Source: Longibaculum muris
GTDB taxonomy: Bacteria; Bacillota_I; Bacilli_A; Erysipelotrichales; Coprobacillaceae
Assembly (NCBI RefSeq): GCF_004343035.1
Contig: NZ_SMCQ01000027.1
Location: 1-42,341, forward strand
Direction: 5' to 3'
Length of the DNA stretch: 42,341 nt
How positions within the stretch are numbered: position 1 is the stretch's first letter; the number at the start of each line of letters is the position of its first letter. The translations under genes and the position numbers were made by a program. A model generated the notes under the pieces. It was not told the origin of the DNA. It ran no database searches and saw nothing but the letters and a program-made list of their open reading frames with translations. Positions 1 through 7,149 of this stretch are shown piece by piece.

Positions 1-220
1 AAAAAAGTATCTCAGATAACTAAAATACTAGATATAATCAACACATTGAGGAGATGGTCTAATTGGTTTTGCAAAATTATGCTTCGAAACTCGGGTGATA
101 TTTCATTATAAGTTCACAACAATTACAAATAATGTTCATACATGGTTCATATTGACACGGTATATTAAAAGTGTAAAGAATAATAGAATTCATAAAATCT
201 CCCTTAAAAATATGTATTCT
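1..220. other. Left-edge non-coding stretch
   Basis: I see no gene here. A 60-codon open frame at 95-277 lacks a ribosome binding site, is very AT-rich and runs through the terminator at 221-253, so I do not accept it. A short TTCGAA-containing stretch at about 80-100 looks a little like a tRNA T-loop but has no matching stems. Confidence 0.6.
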
Positions 221-253
221 AAAAAAGAGTCGAAATGTTTCGATTCTTTTTTT
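221..253 (+). terminator. Intrinsic terminator
   Basis: A-tract, then a TCGAAA/TTTCGA-centred stem with a TG loop, then a run of seven to nine T. The A/T tracts on both sides mean it could work in either direction. It isolates the HAD-azlCD unit from whatever lies to the left. Confidence 0.8.
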
Positions 254-261
254 GTACGAAG

Positions 262-291
262 TTATATTATTATATAAAATTATGCTATAAT
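262..291 (+). promoter_or_regulatory. Promoter for the HAD-azlCD unit
   Basis: The -10 TATAAT at 286-291 is preceded by TGC, giving an extended -10. The -35 (TTATAT, about 262-267) is weak. It lies 24 nt before the start codon and just after the terminator at 221-253. Confidence 0.6.
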
Positions 292-314
292 GAATTAAAA
301 AAAGAGGTGAGCTT

Positions 315-959
315 ATGAAAAATATATTATTTGATTTAGATGGAACAATAACGGATCCTTTTTTAGGAATTACGAAAGCTGTTGCTTATAGTTTAAATTC
401 ATTTGATATTAGAATTAATGGTTTAGATGAATTAACAGTTTTTATTGGTCCGCCATTAGATGAATCATTTCAAAAGTATTATGGAATGAATGAAGAAAAA
501 AGTTGGCAGGCAGTAGAAAAATATCGTGAATATTATTCTCAGATAGGTTTGTTTGAAAATGAAGTTTATGAAGGAATGGAAGATTTTTTAAAATCTCTTA
601 TTGATAGTGGAAAAGATTTATATATTTGTACAAGTAAGCCTTATATTTTTGCTAAAAAAATAATTGAGCATTTTGGTTTGACGAAGTATTTTAAAGGAAT
701 ATATGGGGCTGAGTTGGATGGTACGAGAAAGAATAAAAAAGATGTCATAGCTTATTGTTTACAACAAGAGCAACTTAATGTTGATGATTGTTTGATGGTA
801 GGAGATCGTAAACATGATGTGATTGGAGCACATTTGAATCGAATACAATGTGTTGGTGTTTTATATGGTTATGGAAGTAAAGAAGAATTTGAAAATAATG
901 ATTGTGAATATATTGCAAAGAATTTAAAGGAATTAAAGGAAGTTATAGAGAATGTATAA
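315..959 (+). CDS. HAD-superfamily hydrolase (phosphoglycolate phosphatase-like)
   Basis: This 214-residue cytosolic HAD hydrolase probably dephosphorylates a small phosphorylated metabolite. Motif I is FDLDGT with nucleophile Asp7 and Asp9. Motif II is ICTSKP (Thr106/Ser107), a lysine near 140-142 fits motif III, and motif IV is VGDRKHD with Asp164 and Asp168. Residues 15-85 form the helical cap of the HAD-IA class, which contains Gph and PpaX. The ribosome binding site AAAGAGGTGA precedes the ATG. The stop overlaps the azlC start by 8 nt, so the two are translationally coupled. Substrate specificity cannot be read from the sequence; nucleotide and pyrophosphate phosphatases share this architecture. 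Family call is secure, substrate is not. Confidence 0.88.
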   Translation: MKNILFDLDGTITDPFLGITKAVAYSLNSFDIRINGLDELTVFIGPPLDESFQKYYGMNEEKSWQAVEKYREYYSQIGLFENEVYEGMEDFLKSLIDSGKDLYICTSKPYIFAKKIIEHFGLTKYFKGIYGAELDGTRKNKKDVIAYCLQQEQLNVDDCLMVGDRKHDVIGAHLNRIQCVGVLYGYGSKEEFENNDCEYIAKNLKELKEVIENV

Positions 960-1641
960 AAAGGATATGCGAGAAGCTTTTTTGACAACTATTCCAGTAA
1001 TGATGGGATATATTGTTTTAGGAATGGCGTTTGGAATGTTATTGGAGAGTAAAGGATATGGTGTGATTTATGCTTTGTTAATGAGTTGTTTTATATATGC
1101 TGGAAGTATGCAATTTGTTGCGATTAACTTATTAACTTCCGGAGCAACACTTATTAGTGGAGCGATTATGACACTACTTATTAATGCGAGACATTTGGTT
1201 TATGGTCTATCAATGATTAAGAAGTTTGAAGGAATGGGTAAATTAAAACCTTATATGATTTTTTCTTTAACAGATGAGACTTACTCACTATTGGTTGCCT
1301 CTCAAACACCGGAGGGTTGTCATGAAAAGATTTATTTATTTTTAATTTCTTTCTTTGATCAATGTTATTGGGTTGTTGGAAGTTTAGTTGGTTCATTGAT
1401 TGGTTCTTTGATTACAATCAATACAACTGGATTAGATTTTGCTATGACGGCTTTGTTTGTTGTTATTGTTTTAGAACAATTTTTAACAAATGAGAAACAT
1501 CTTTATACATATATTGGTTTTATCATAAGTATTTTATGTTTAATTATTTTTGGTAGTGAATCTTTTATTATTCCTTCAATGATAGGGATATTATTGAGTT
1601 TAATTATCCTTTATCAAAAAGGGGGAAAAGAAAATGCATGA
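952..1641 (+). CDS. azlC: AzlC-family branched-chain amino acid exporter, large subunit
   Basis: A 229-residue integral membrane protein of the AzlC family, the large subunit of a two-component exporter for branched-chain amino acids and analogues such as azaleucine. The N-terminal half has the family pattern: TTIPVMMGYIVLGMAFG, then YAGSMQFVA and LLINARHLVYG, with a DETYSL segment near residues 100-106. Several hydrophobic helices follow. The start overlaps the upstream HAD gene by 8 nt, with AAAGGA about 11 nt upstream of the ATG. The 3' end overlaps azlD by 8 nt. The azlC-azlD order is the standard one and supports the assignment. No Lrp/AzlB regulator is nearby; transcription appears to come from the promoter before the HAD gene. 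Confidence 0.93.
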   Translation: MYKKDMREAFLTTIPVMMGYIVLGMAFGMLLESKGYGVIYALLMSCFIYAGSMQFVAINLLTSGATLISGAIMTLLINARHLVYGLSMIKKFEGMGKLKPYMIFSLTDETYSLLVASQTPEGCHEKIYLFLISFFDQCYWVVGSLVGSLIGSLITINTTGLDFAMTALFVVIVLEQFLTNEKHLYTYIGFIISILCLIIFGSESFIIPSMIGILLSLIILYQKGGKENA

Positions 1642-1948
1642 TTTATTATTAATTGCAGTGATTGCTTTTGTTACTTTATTAACACGTTTACTACCATTTC
1701 TTTTATTTAAAAATCATACTCACCCTATTATTGAATATTTAGGAAATGTTTTACCTTTTGCAATTATGGCAATGCTTGTTGTTTATTGTTTAAAGGGTGT
1801 TGATTTATTAAGTGGCAATCATGGTATTTGTGAGATATTAGGGGTTTTAGCTGTTATTGGTTTACATTTGTGGAAAAGAAATACTTTGTTATCTATTTTT
1901 GGTGGAACAATTGTTTATATGTTATGTGTTCAGGTTTTATTTATTTAA
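1634..1948 (+). CDS. azlD: AzlD-family branched-chain amino acid exporter, small subunit
   Basis: A 104-residue membrane protein with three to four predicted helices, matching the small AzlD subunit in size and position. The TRLLPFLLF segment near residues 17-25 and the LGNVLPFAIMAMLV segment near 36-49 are typical of the family. It begins within the last 8 nt of azlC, after a GGGGGAAAAG ribosome binding site. The gene ends just before a compact terminator, making it the last gene of the unit. With AzlC it should form the exporter for leucine, isoleucine, valine or toxic analogues. No other function is suggested. Confidence 0.9.
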   Translation: MHDLLLIAVIAFVTLLTRLLPFLLFKNHTHPIIEYLGNVLPFAIMAMLVVYCLKGVDLLSGNHGICEILGVLAVIGLHLWKRNTLLSIFGGTIVYMLCVQVLFI

Positions 1949-1969
1949 GTGTCTTTAGGACACTTTTTT
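1947..1969 (+). terminator. Intrinsic terminator after azlD
   Basis: Stem AAGTGTC/GACACTT with a short TTTAG loop and a six-T tract. It begins at the azlD stop codon. Its T tract runs straight into the -10 of the next promoter. Confidence 0.85.
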
Positions 1970-1977
1970 GTTATAAT
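1969..1977 (+). promoter_or_regulatory. Extended -10 promoter for the SGNH hydrolase unit
   Basis: TG-T-TATAAT: the -10 hexamer is at 1972-1977 with TGn directly upstream. No good -35 is visible because the terminator occupies that region. The predicted start of transcription is about 15 nt before the GTG at 2000, leaving a very short leader. Confidence 0.6.
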
Positions 1978-1999
1978 AGAAACATAAGGAGTGAAGCTT

Positions 2000-2647
2000 G
2001 TGAGAGAAAATATGAAATATGATACAAATCAGTATCAATTAAGAGAGTCAATTCTTAAAAGAATGTTACAAATTATAGCTGGACATAAATATATTGAACC
2101 TCATGGAATTGTTTTTTATGGAGATTCTATTACTGAATATTGTCATCTTAAAAAATGGTTTGGTGAGTTTGAGAATACCCATAACTGTGGGATTGGTGGA
2201 ATCACATCAGATATGTTATTGCATTTCATTGATGAAGGGGTTATCAAATATCAGCCAAGTCAAGTCTTTTTAATGATTGGAACAAATGACTTAGGAAATA
2301 CAGTTATGTCAAGTCCAAGAGATATAGCATTAAATGTTAAAGAAATGGTAGAGATTATTCATTATAATTTACCAGAATGTCAAATTCATTTGGTAGGTTG
2401 TATACCATGTTTAGAAAATGTTCATGGTTATCAGGTATTAAAACAAGGAATCCGTAGTAATGATATATTAAAGATGATTGAACAGGAGTATCAACGTGTT
2501 ATTCCTTATGAATATGTTCATTTTATATCAGTTTATCAAGCATTATGTGAAAATGGACAACCATTGGAAAAATATTATATCGATGGATTACATATCAATG
2601 ATGATGGTTATAAAGCTTTAAGTGATGAAGTAAAAAAACAATTGTAA
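2000..2647 (+). CDS. GDSL/SGNH-fold esterase or lipase
   Basis: A 215-residue SGNH hydrolase without signal peptide, so probably cytosolic. Block I is FYGDSITEY with catalytic Ser43. Block II Gly lies in the NCGIGGIT segment (63-69). Block III is GTND with Asn96. Block V is DGLHIND with Asp195 and His198. The family covers acyl-esterases, carbohydrate acetylesterases and lysophospholipases; the GDSIT...GIGG...GTND...DGLH pattern is close to sugar-acetylesterase and platelet-activating-factor acetylhydrolase-like members. I place the start at GTG 2000 because AAGGAG at 1986-1991 sits 8 nt upstream; a GTG at 1991 would lie inside that site. It leads a four-gene unit. Confidence 0.88.
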   Translation: MRENMKYDTNQYQLRESILKRMLQIIAGHKYIEPHGIVFYGDSITEYCHLKKWFGEFENTHNCGIGGITSDMLLHFIDEGVIKYQPSQVFLMIGTNDLGNTVMSSPRDIALNVKEMVEIIHYNLPECQIHLVGCIPCLENVHGYQVLKQGIRSNDILKMIEQEYQRVIPYEYVHFISVYQALCENGQPLEKYYIDGLHINDDGYKALSDEVKKQL

Positions 2648-2659
2648 GGGGTGTTTGAG

Positions 2660-3229
2660 ATGGGAAAATGGATAAAAGTTGTTATTGCGTTGGTAATGGC
2701 AATTGGATTGATTGGTGCAGGTGTTTATATGAAACTTGAATCAGGATATACATTAGATACTGATGAAAATATAAAGAAAGCAATTCAAGAAGTTTTTCAT
2801 GTTAATGTGGATGATGAAGAAATTTCATATTCTGCTGCAATTGATAGTGATAAGTCGTTATATTTTATAATTACTTTTTATAAAAATACATATAAGCTAT
2901 TTACTTTTGAACAAAATAGTAAAGGTAAATATGAGAGTGATTTTCATTATGTATCTTTTCCTGATAGTTCAGAAAATGCATATGTGATTTCATTATCACC
3001 AATGGATAACATTGTTTGTATTCCTAATGTGTTTGGGATGATTAATAGTATTGATATAACAGCAGGTAATTATGAAATAGGAGGAGAGGTCGTGTCAAAT
3101 CAAAAATTTATTATTGAATATTTGGGAGAAAATCAGGATGTTCAAATAGAAGCTTACGATTCATTTGGCGATCATGTTGATTTGAATCCGGAATTAATTA
3201 ATATTGTATATAATTACACGACTCAATAA
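2660..3229 (+). CDS. Membrane-anchored protein of unknown function, paralogue 1
   Basis: I do not recognise this 189-residue protein. Residues 4-23 form one hydrophobic helix (VVIALVMAIGLIGAGVYMK) after a positive start, so it is probably an N-in, C-out anchored protein or uncleaved signal. The rest is a soluble, acidic, beta-rich domain. The junction GAGVYMKLESGYTLDTDE is closely matched in the next gene (GAGLYMKQQTGYVFDTQQ), so the two are tandem duplicates. I chose ATG 2660 because AAGGGG at 2646-2651 is 8 nt upstream; a GTG at 2651 overlaps that site. Only 12 nt separate it from the SGNH gene, and 2 nt from the next gene. Function is unknown; envelope or substrate-binding accessory is only a guess. 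Confidence 0.75.
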   Translation: MGKWIKVVIALVMAIGLIGAGVYMKLESGYTLDTDENIKKAIQEVFHVNVDDEEISYSAAIDSDKSLYFIITFYKNTYKLFTFEQNSKGKYESDFHYVSFPDSSENAYVISLSPMDNIVCIPNVFGMINSIDITAGNYEIGGEVVSNQKFIIEYLGENQDVQIEAYDSFGDHVDLNPELINIVYNYTTQ

Positions 3230-3231
3230 TT

Positions 3232-3783
3232 ATGAAGAAAAATTTAAAAATAATAATATATCTATCAGCTGCATTATTTATTTTAGGTGCTGGTTTATAT
3301 ATGAAGCAACAGACTGGATATGTTTTTGATACACAACAACAAGTTTTAGATACAATTGCCGATATCAAAAAGACTTCATCAAATAAGATAACAATTGTTG
3401 CATGGGATAAACTTGAATGCAAGAATCATAGTTATTGTATGGTTGTTGGAAATTATGAAAATGATAAGTTTTTATATATTTTTAAACAAATAAGAAATAC
3501 GTCTAGATTTGAAGATTATTATGAAACTTCTATAAATAATAGTGAAAATGAATGTATAAGTATTCATGCAGATAAAGATTTGCTTCAATTTATTTTTGTA
3601 GATAATACATTACAAAAAATTGATCTATTACGTTCTAGTCATCATGTTATTGATGATATCCCAATCAATAATGAACAATATATTTTTAAAATTATTGATA
3701 GTGACACGGTTAATTTTAGTCCATTTGATAAAAATGGAGAATATTTAGATGATTGTATGATGCAATCCATATCTTTTTCTTAA
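3232..3783 (+). CDS. Membrane-anchored protein of unknown function, paralogue 2
   Basis: A 183-residue protein built like the preceding gene: a short basic start (MKKNLK), one hydrophobic helix at about residues 7-23, then an extracytoplasmic domain. After the shared GAG-x-YMK...GY...DT junction the two diverge strongly, with a common pattern of short beta segments (for example DKFLYIF here and DKSLYFI there). This suggests an old duplication. The 2-nt gap and lack of a strong separate ribosome binding site point to translational coupling. It is followed after 10 nt by an esterase gene. I can assign no function. Confidence 0.72.
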   Translation: MKKNLKIIIYLSAALFILGAGLYMKQQTGYVFDTQQQVLDTIADIKKTSSNKITIVAWDKLECKNHSYCMVVGNYENDKFLYIFKQIRNTSRFEDYYETSINNSENECISIHADKDLLQFIFVDNTLQKIDLLRSSHHVIDDIPINNEQYIFKIIDSDTVNFSPFDKNGEYLDDCMMQSISFS

Positions 3784-3793
3784 AGGAGTTATT

Positions 3794-4531
3794 ATGCAAA
3801 AATATTATGAAATACCCACATCTAAAGGAATAATGAGAGGATTTATTCATATTCCTAATGTACCTAAATATCCAATATGCATTATTTTTCATGGTTTTAC
3901 TGGCTGTAATACAGGAACAAAGTTTTCTTATACAACTTTATCCAGAATTTTAGAAAAACACTCAGTTGCAAGTATAAGAATGGATTTTCTAGGAAGCGGA
4001 GAATCTGATTTGAGTTTTAAAGATATGACTTTCCAAGATGAGCTAACATGTGCCAAAATGATTTTAAATGAAGTGAAAGCATTAGATGCTGTTACTGATA
4101 TTTATTTATTAGGTCATTCAATGGGTGGAGCAATTGCTAGTGAATTGGCAAAACTTTATCCTCAAGATATTTCTAAGATGTGTTTATGGGCACCTGCATT
4201 TAATCTGCCACAAGCTGTAGAATATTTAAAAGGGAATGTTGTAGAAGCTGATTTTTATGATCATAATGGATTTGAAATATCTCATGAGTTTGTGGAGGAT
4301 ATAACAGCAAGAGATTTTTATCAGAATTTAGATACTTATCAAAATCAATTAATGATTATTCATGGTACAAATGATACAACGGTGCCTTTTGAAATATCAA
4401 AAAAGTATTTAAAAGGTTTTCATCAAGCAGCTTTTTATCCTATTCAAGGAGCTACTCATAATTTTGATAAGTTAGAACATATTCAAGAAGTTATAGATTT
4501 ATCTTATCATTTTTTGACAGATACAAAATAG
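3794..4531 (+). CDS. Alpha/beta hydrolase, Est1E/cinnamoyl-esterase-like
   Basis: A 245-residue cytosolic alpha/beta hydrolase. The oxyanion-hole region is FHGFTGCNTGTKF (32-44), the nucleophile elbow is GHSMGG with Ser109, the acid is Asp194 in HGTNDTTVP and the histidine is His222 in GATHNF. The IRMDFLGSGESD and DMTFQDE segments (61-84) match, from memory, the rumen feruloyl esterase Est1E and lactobacillar cinnamoyl esterases. Such enzymes cleave hydroxycinnamate or other short aryl and acyl esters. AAAGGAG lies 5-6 nt before the ATG. It closes the unit with the SGNH hydrolase and the two TM proteins. The stop codon falls in the terminator loop. Family is secure; the feruloyl preference is inferred. 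Confidence 0.87.
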   Translation: MQKYYEIPTSKGIMRGFIHIPNVPKYPICIIFHGFTGCNTGTKFSYTTLSRILEKHSVASIRMDFLGSGESDLSFKDMTFQDELTCAKMILNEVKALDAVTDIYLLGHSMGGAIASELAKLYPQDISKMCLWAPAFNLPQAVEYLKGNVVEADFYDHNGFEISHEFVEDITARDFYQNLDTYQNQLMIIHGTNDTTVPFEISKKYLKGFHQAAFYPIQGATHNFDKLEHIQEVIDLSYHFLTDTK

Positions 4532-4545
4532 TATCTGTTTTTTTT
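4517..4545 (+). terminator. Intrinsic terminator after the esterase unit
   Basis: Perfect 8-bp stem ACAGATAC/GTATCTGT with a six-base loop and a run of eight T. The upstream arm is the last codons of the esterase gene and the stop is in the loop. Confidence 0.9.
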
Positions 4546-4666
4546 AATGGATATACCCTTATGGTTGGAAAAAGAATCATTTTGTGACACTTTTTATAGA
4601 AATTTAAGTTATATATCTAAATGAGAAACGAGATATCAATTATGGAATAATCAATATCTGTAAAAA

Positions 4667-4690
4667 CTGATATACTTTTATCAGGAGGAG
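4667..4690 (+). promoter_or_regulatory. Small hairpin abutting a strong ribosome binding site
   Basis: A perfect 6-bp stem CTGATA/TATCAG (4667-4672 and 4679-4684) has a six-base loop. Its 3' arm shares two bases with the strong Shine-Dalgarno AGGAGGAG (4683-4690) of the secreted esterase. It could shield the mRNA or tune translation. The stem is short, so chance is a real alternative. Confidence 0.4.
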
Positions 4691-4697
4691 AAAGGTC

Positions 4698-6236
4698 ATG
4701 AAAAGATTGAAGAAATTATTTGCATTGGTTGTTAGTACAGCAATTGCATTAACAACATTTTTAAGTGTTCCTGTTAAAGCTGATAATAGCTATAAAGCCC
4801 AATTATACGCTAGAATTACAGATGCAGGTCAAGTCGTTAATAAAATGATTATTGATTTTGGAGCAGACAAACGTGTATCAGGTGTTGATAAGGATACATT
4901 CACAGTTCATGCAAAATCAATTGTTCAAATTGGAGAAAACAAAGGAAATGCTTATTACGATTTAGATCGTAAAATTGTTAAGGTAGAAACAAAAGGAAGT
5001 CAAGTGACTGTTTACTTCGATGAATCTGAAGGAGCAACATTGACTTGGTTAAGTGAAGGTAGAAACTATCCAGCTAAACTTGAGTATACAATCACTCAAA
5101 ACAAACCAATCAAAGCAACAGCTGTTGATGGTAGAGATTTAGCTGATATCAATGCTACATACACTTGTGATAACAGTGTCAAGGATGCAGAAACAGAAAA
5201 ATTCAAATCAGTTAAAGTCAAAGATGGTATCAACTATCAATTCTATGAAGCAAAAGATTCTGATAAGTTAATCGTTTGGTTCCATGGAAATGGTGAAGGA
5301 GATTTAAACGGTACTGGGAATAACGTTGCACAAATGTTAGCCAACCGAGGAACTGTTGCATGGGCAAGCGATGAAGCACAAGAAATCTTTGGTGGTGCAA
5401 ATGTCATGGCATTCCAAGCACCAGAAACATGGTATTATGCACAAAGCGATAAATTATTAGAGAAAGCTTACAATGAAATCAAGGATGTTATGAAAGCATA
5501 TAACATCGATCCAGAAAAAGTTGTCGTATCAGGATGTTCAGCAGGAGGATACATGACAACAAGAATGTTAATTGCATATCCAAATTTATTCCAAGCAGCA
5601 ATGATTAACTGTCCAGCATTGGATGTTGCAAGATTAAGAGGTGGAGAAACACCAACAGATAAAGAACTTGCAGGAATCAGAGACTCAAAGACAGCTATCT
5701 GGCTAGTTCAAGGAGAAACAGATGGAAGTGTAGAATCAGAAGCATGTTCACAACGTATGTTCAAGATTCTTACAGAAGGACAAAAATTAACAACAACAAA
5801 AGTAGCACAAAAATTAAATTCAGATTTCACAACTCAAGAAACAGCAGATGGAAAATATAAATTATCATTATATAAGACAGTTGATCAAGAAAACAAAGCA
5901 GATTCATTTGGTGTAGAAAGACCAGTCGGAAAATTAGAATTTGCTGAAGATTATGATCAAGACGGAGTAGAAACAGTAGTAAAATATAGTGATCACTGGT
6001 CATGGATTTATACATTAAACAACAATCCAAAAGATGCCAAAGGTCAACATATCATGAATTGGGCAGCAACTTATGTTCAAGATAAAAAAGCTGAAAACAA
6101 TCAAAAACCAACTGATAATGTGAAACCTGGAAAAGTAGAAACAAGCGATAACAATTCAATTGCTATGTATGGTTTATTACTTGTTGTAGCTATGGGTGGA
6201 TTCGTAGCAGTTAAAAGAAAAAGTAAAGAAAATTAA
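4698..6236 (+). CDS. Secreted PHB-depolymerase/EstA-like esterase with wall-anchor-like tail
   Basis: This 512-residue exported hydrolase has a signal peptide at 1-28 (MKRLKK, hydrophobic core, cleavage after VKA). Residues 30-140 look like an N-terminal beta-sandwich and 180-460 an alpha/beta-hydrolase domain. Expected catalytic residues are Ser281 in SGCSAGG, Asp342 in GETDGS and His433 in SDHWSW. The layout resembles Thermotoga EstA-type esterases with an Ig-like N-domain. The C-terminus (480-512) has VETSDNNS, a hydrophobic stretch (487-505) and KRKSKEN, resembling a sortase tail without LPxTG. Many AAC, ATC and TTC codons, unlike its neighbours, suggest high expression. It stands alone between two terminators. 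Substrate is unknown. Confidence 0.82.
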   Translation: MKRLKKLFALVVSTAIALTTFLSVPVKADNSYKAQLYARITDAGQVVNKMIIDFGADKRVSGVDKDTFTVHAKSIVQIGENKGNAYYDLDRKIVKVETKGSQVTVYFDESEGATLTWLSEGRNYPAKLEYTITQNKPIKATAVDGRDLADINATYTCDNSVKDAETEKFKSVKVKDGINYQFYEAKDSDKLIVWFHGNGEGDLNGTGNNVAQMLANRGTVAWASDEAQEIFGGANVMAFQAPETWYYAQSDKLLEKAYNEIKDVMKAYNIDPEKVVVSGCSAGGYMTTRMLIAYPNLFQAAMINCPALDVARLRGGETPTDKELAGIRDSKTAIWLVQGETDGSVESEACSQRMFKILTEGQKLTTTKVAQKLNSDFTTQETADGKYKLSLYKTVDQENKADSFGVERPVGKLEFAEDYDQDGVETVVKYSDHWSWIYTLNNNPKDAKGQHIMNWAATYVQDKKAENNQKPTDNVKPGKVETSDNNSIAMYGLLLVVAMGGFVAVKRKSKEN

Positions 6237-6241
6237 TGTAG

Positions 6242-6271
6242 AAAACTTAGGAGAAAAATCCTAAGTTTTTT
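6242..6271 (+). terminator. Intrinsic terminator after the secreted esterase
   Basis: An 11-bp stem AAAACTTAGGA/TCCTAAGTTTT with a GAAAAA loop, followed by further T residues. Confidence 0.88.
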
Positions 6272-6319
6272 AGTAAGGAAAACAAACATATTGTCGAATG
6301 CTGTCAAAATAAATATATC

Positions 6320-6349
6320 TTGAAATAAATATGTGAAAATGTATATAAT
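6320..6349 (+). promoter_or_regulatory. Promoter of the RpiR-like regulator pair
   Basis: TTGAAA (6320-6325), 18-nt spacer, TATAAT (6344-6349). The start codon follows about 35 nt downstream. Confidence 0.75.
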
Positions 6350-6357
6350 GTATACAT
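6339..6357. promoter_or_regulatory. Inverted repeat over the -10, candidate operator
   Basis: Perfect 7-bp inverted repeat ATGTATA-TAATG-TATACAT that swallows the -10 box. A protein bound here would block the promoter, so autoregulation by one of the two downstream RpiR-like proteins is the simplest reading. No experimental or homology support is visible. Confidence 0.5.
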
Positions 6358-6384
6358 ATTAAAGGGATAGTAGAGGACAATATT

Positions 6385-7149
6385 ATGAATAACTTTATAA
6401 CAACACTTTTGCAATTTGTTAATAATCCAGATGAACGTGATACAAATTATAATATAGCTTATTGTTTAATTTCACATTGCCATGAATTAGATAAAATGAG
6501 TGTTCAAGATTTAGCTGATGAATGTTATGTATCTGTTTCTACTTTTAATCGTTTTTTTAAACTTTTTGGGTTTAAAAAGTTTGTTATTTTTAAACAATTA
6601 ATTGCTAGTCATGTTGTGATTAGATTGAGTCAAATGCAATATCGTATTAAATTGAAAGATTATAAACAAGTTGAATCAACATTTTATTCATTTTTAAGTT
6701 CAAATGACTATCAAACAGTTGTGAATGCATCAGCTTTTATTATTCAACAATGTTGTGAAACAATTTTAAAATCAAAAAGAATTGTATTAATTGGTTCTGA
6801 TGAAATGATTTCTAATGCATTAAGATTTCAAGGTGATTTTTGTGTAATGAAAAAAATGACAATTAAAGATTCTATTTATTTAGAAAGATTTTTTGTTCCT
6901 AATGAAGATGATTTTGTTATTATTATGACAATGAGTGGGAGGATTGTAGATCTTAATGATGATTTAATGGAACATATAATGGCTCGTCATCCCAAAGCAT
7001 TAATGATTGGAAATAAAGATTATATAAAAGAAAATGGGATGTTTTTACAAATACCAATGGGACTTGATGAAGTTTTAGAAAATATGATTTTAGATTATTA
7101 TTTACAAGAAATTGTCTATACATATGCGAGGGATTATTATGATTGTTGA
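6385..7149 (+). CDS. MurR/RpiR-family transcriptional regulator
   Basis: A 254-residue regulator with an N-terminal RpiR-type helix-turn-helix (about 35-75; SVQDLADECYVSVSTFNRFF) and a C-terminal SIS-like sugar-phosphate-binding domain (about 120-230). The SIS part starts at KRIVLIGSDEM and contains the IIMTMSGRI segment expected at the phosphate-binding loop. RpiR proteins normally sense a sugar phosphate and control a nearby catabolic operon, but no sugar operon adjoins this one. The next gene is a diverged paralogue overlapping by 11 nt, so the two are co-translated and may form heteromers. The promoter carries an inverted repeat over its -10. Targets are unknown. Confidence 0.83.
   Translation: MNNFITTLLQFVNNPDERDTNYNIAYCLISHCHELDKMSVQDLADECYVSVSTFNRFFKLFGFKKFVIFKQLIASHVVIRLSQMQYRIKLKDYKQVESTFYSFLSSNDYQTVVNASAFIIQQCCETILKSKRIVLIGSDEMISNALRFQGDFCVMKKMTIKDSIYLERFFVPNEDDFVIIMTMSGRIVDLNDDLMEHIMARHPKALMIGNKDYIKENGMFLQIPMGLDEVLENMILDYYLQEIVYTYARDYYDC

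Noticed and set aside
50-110. tRNA-like stretch with TTCGAA and a GGAGATGG start
   Set aside because: No acceptor, D or T stems can be formed on either strand; a resemblance to a T-loop alone is not enough.
95-277. 60-codon open frame near the left edge
   Set aside because: No ribosome binding site, composition of random AT-rich DNA, and it reads through an intrinsic terminator.
5827-6030. Minus-strand open frame inside the secreted esterase
   Set aside because: Antisense shadow of a strongly supported gene, leucine-rich nonsense without start signals.
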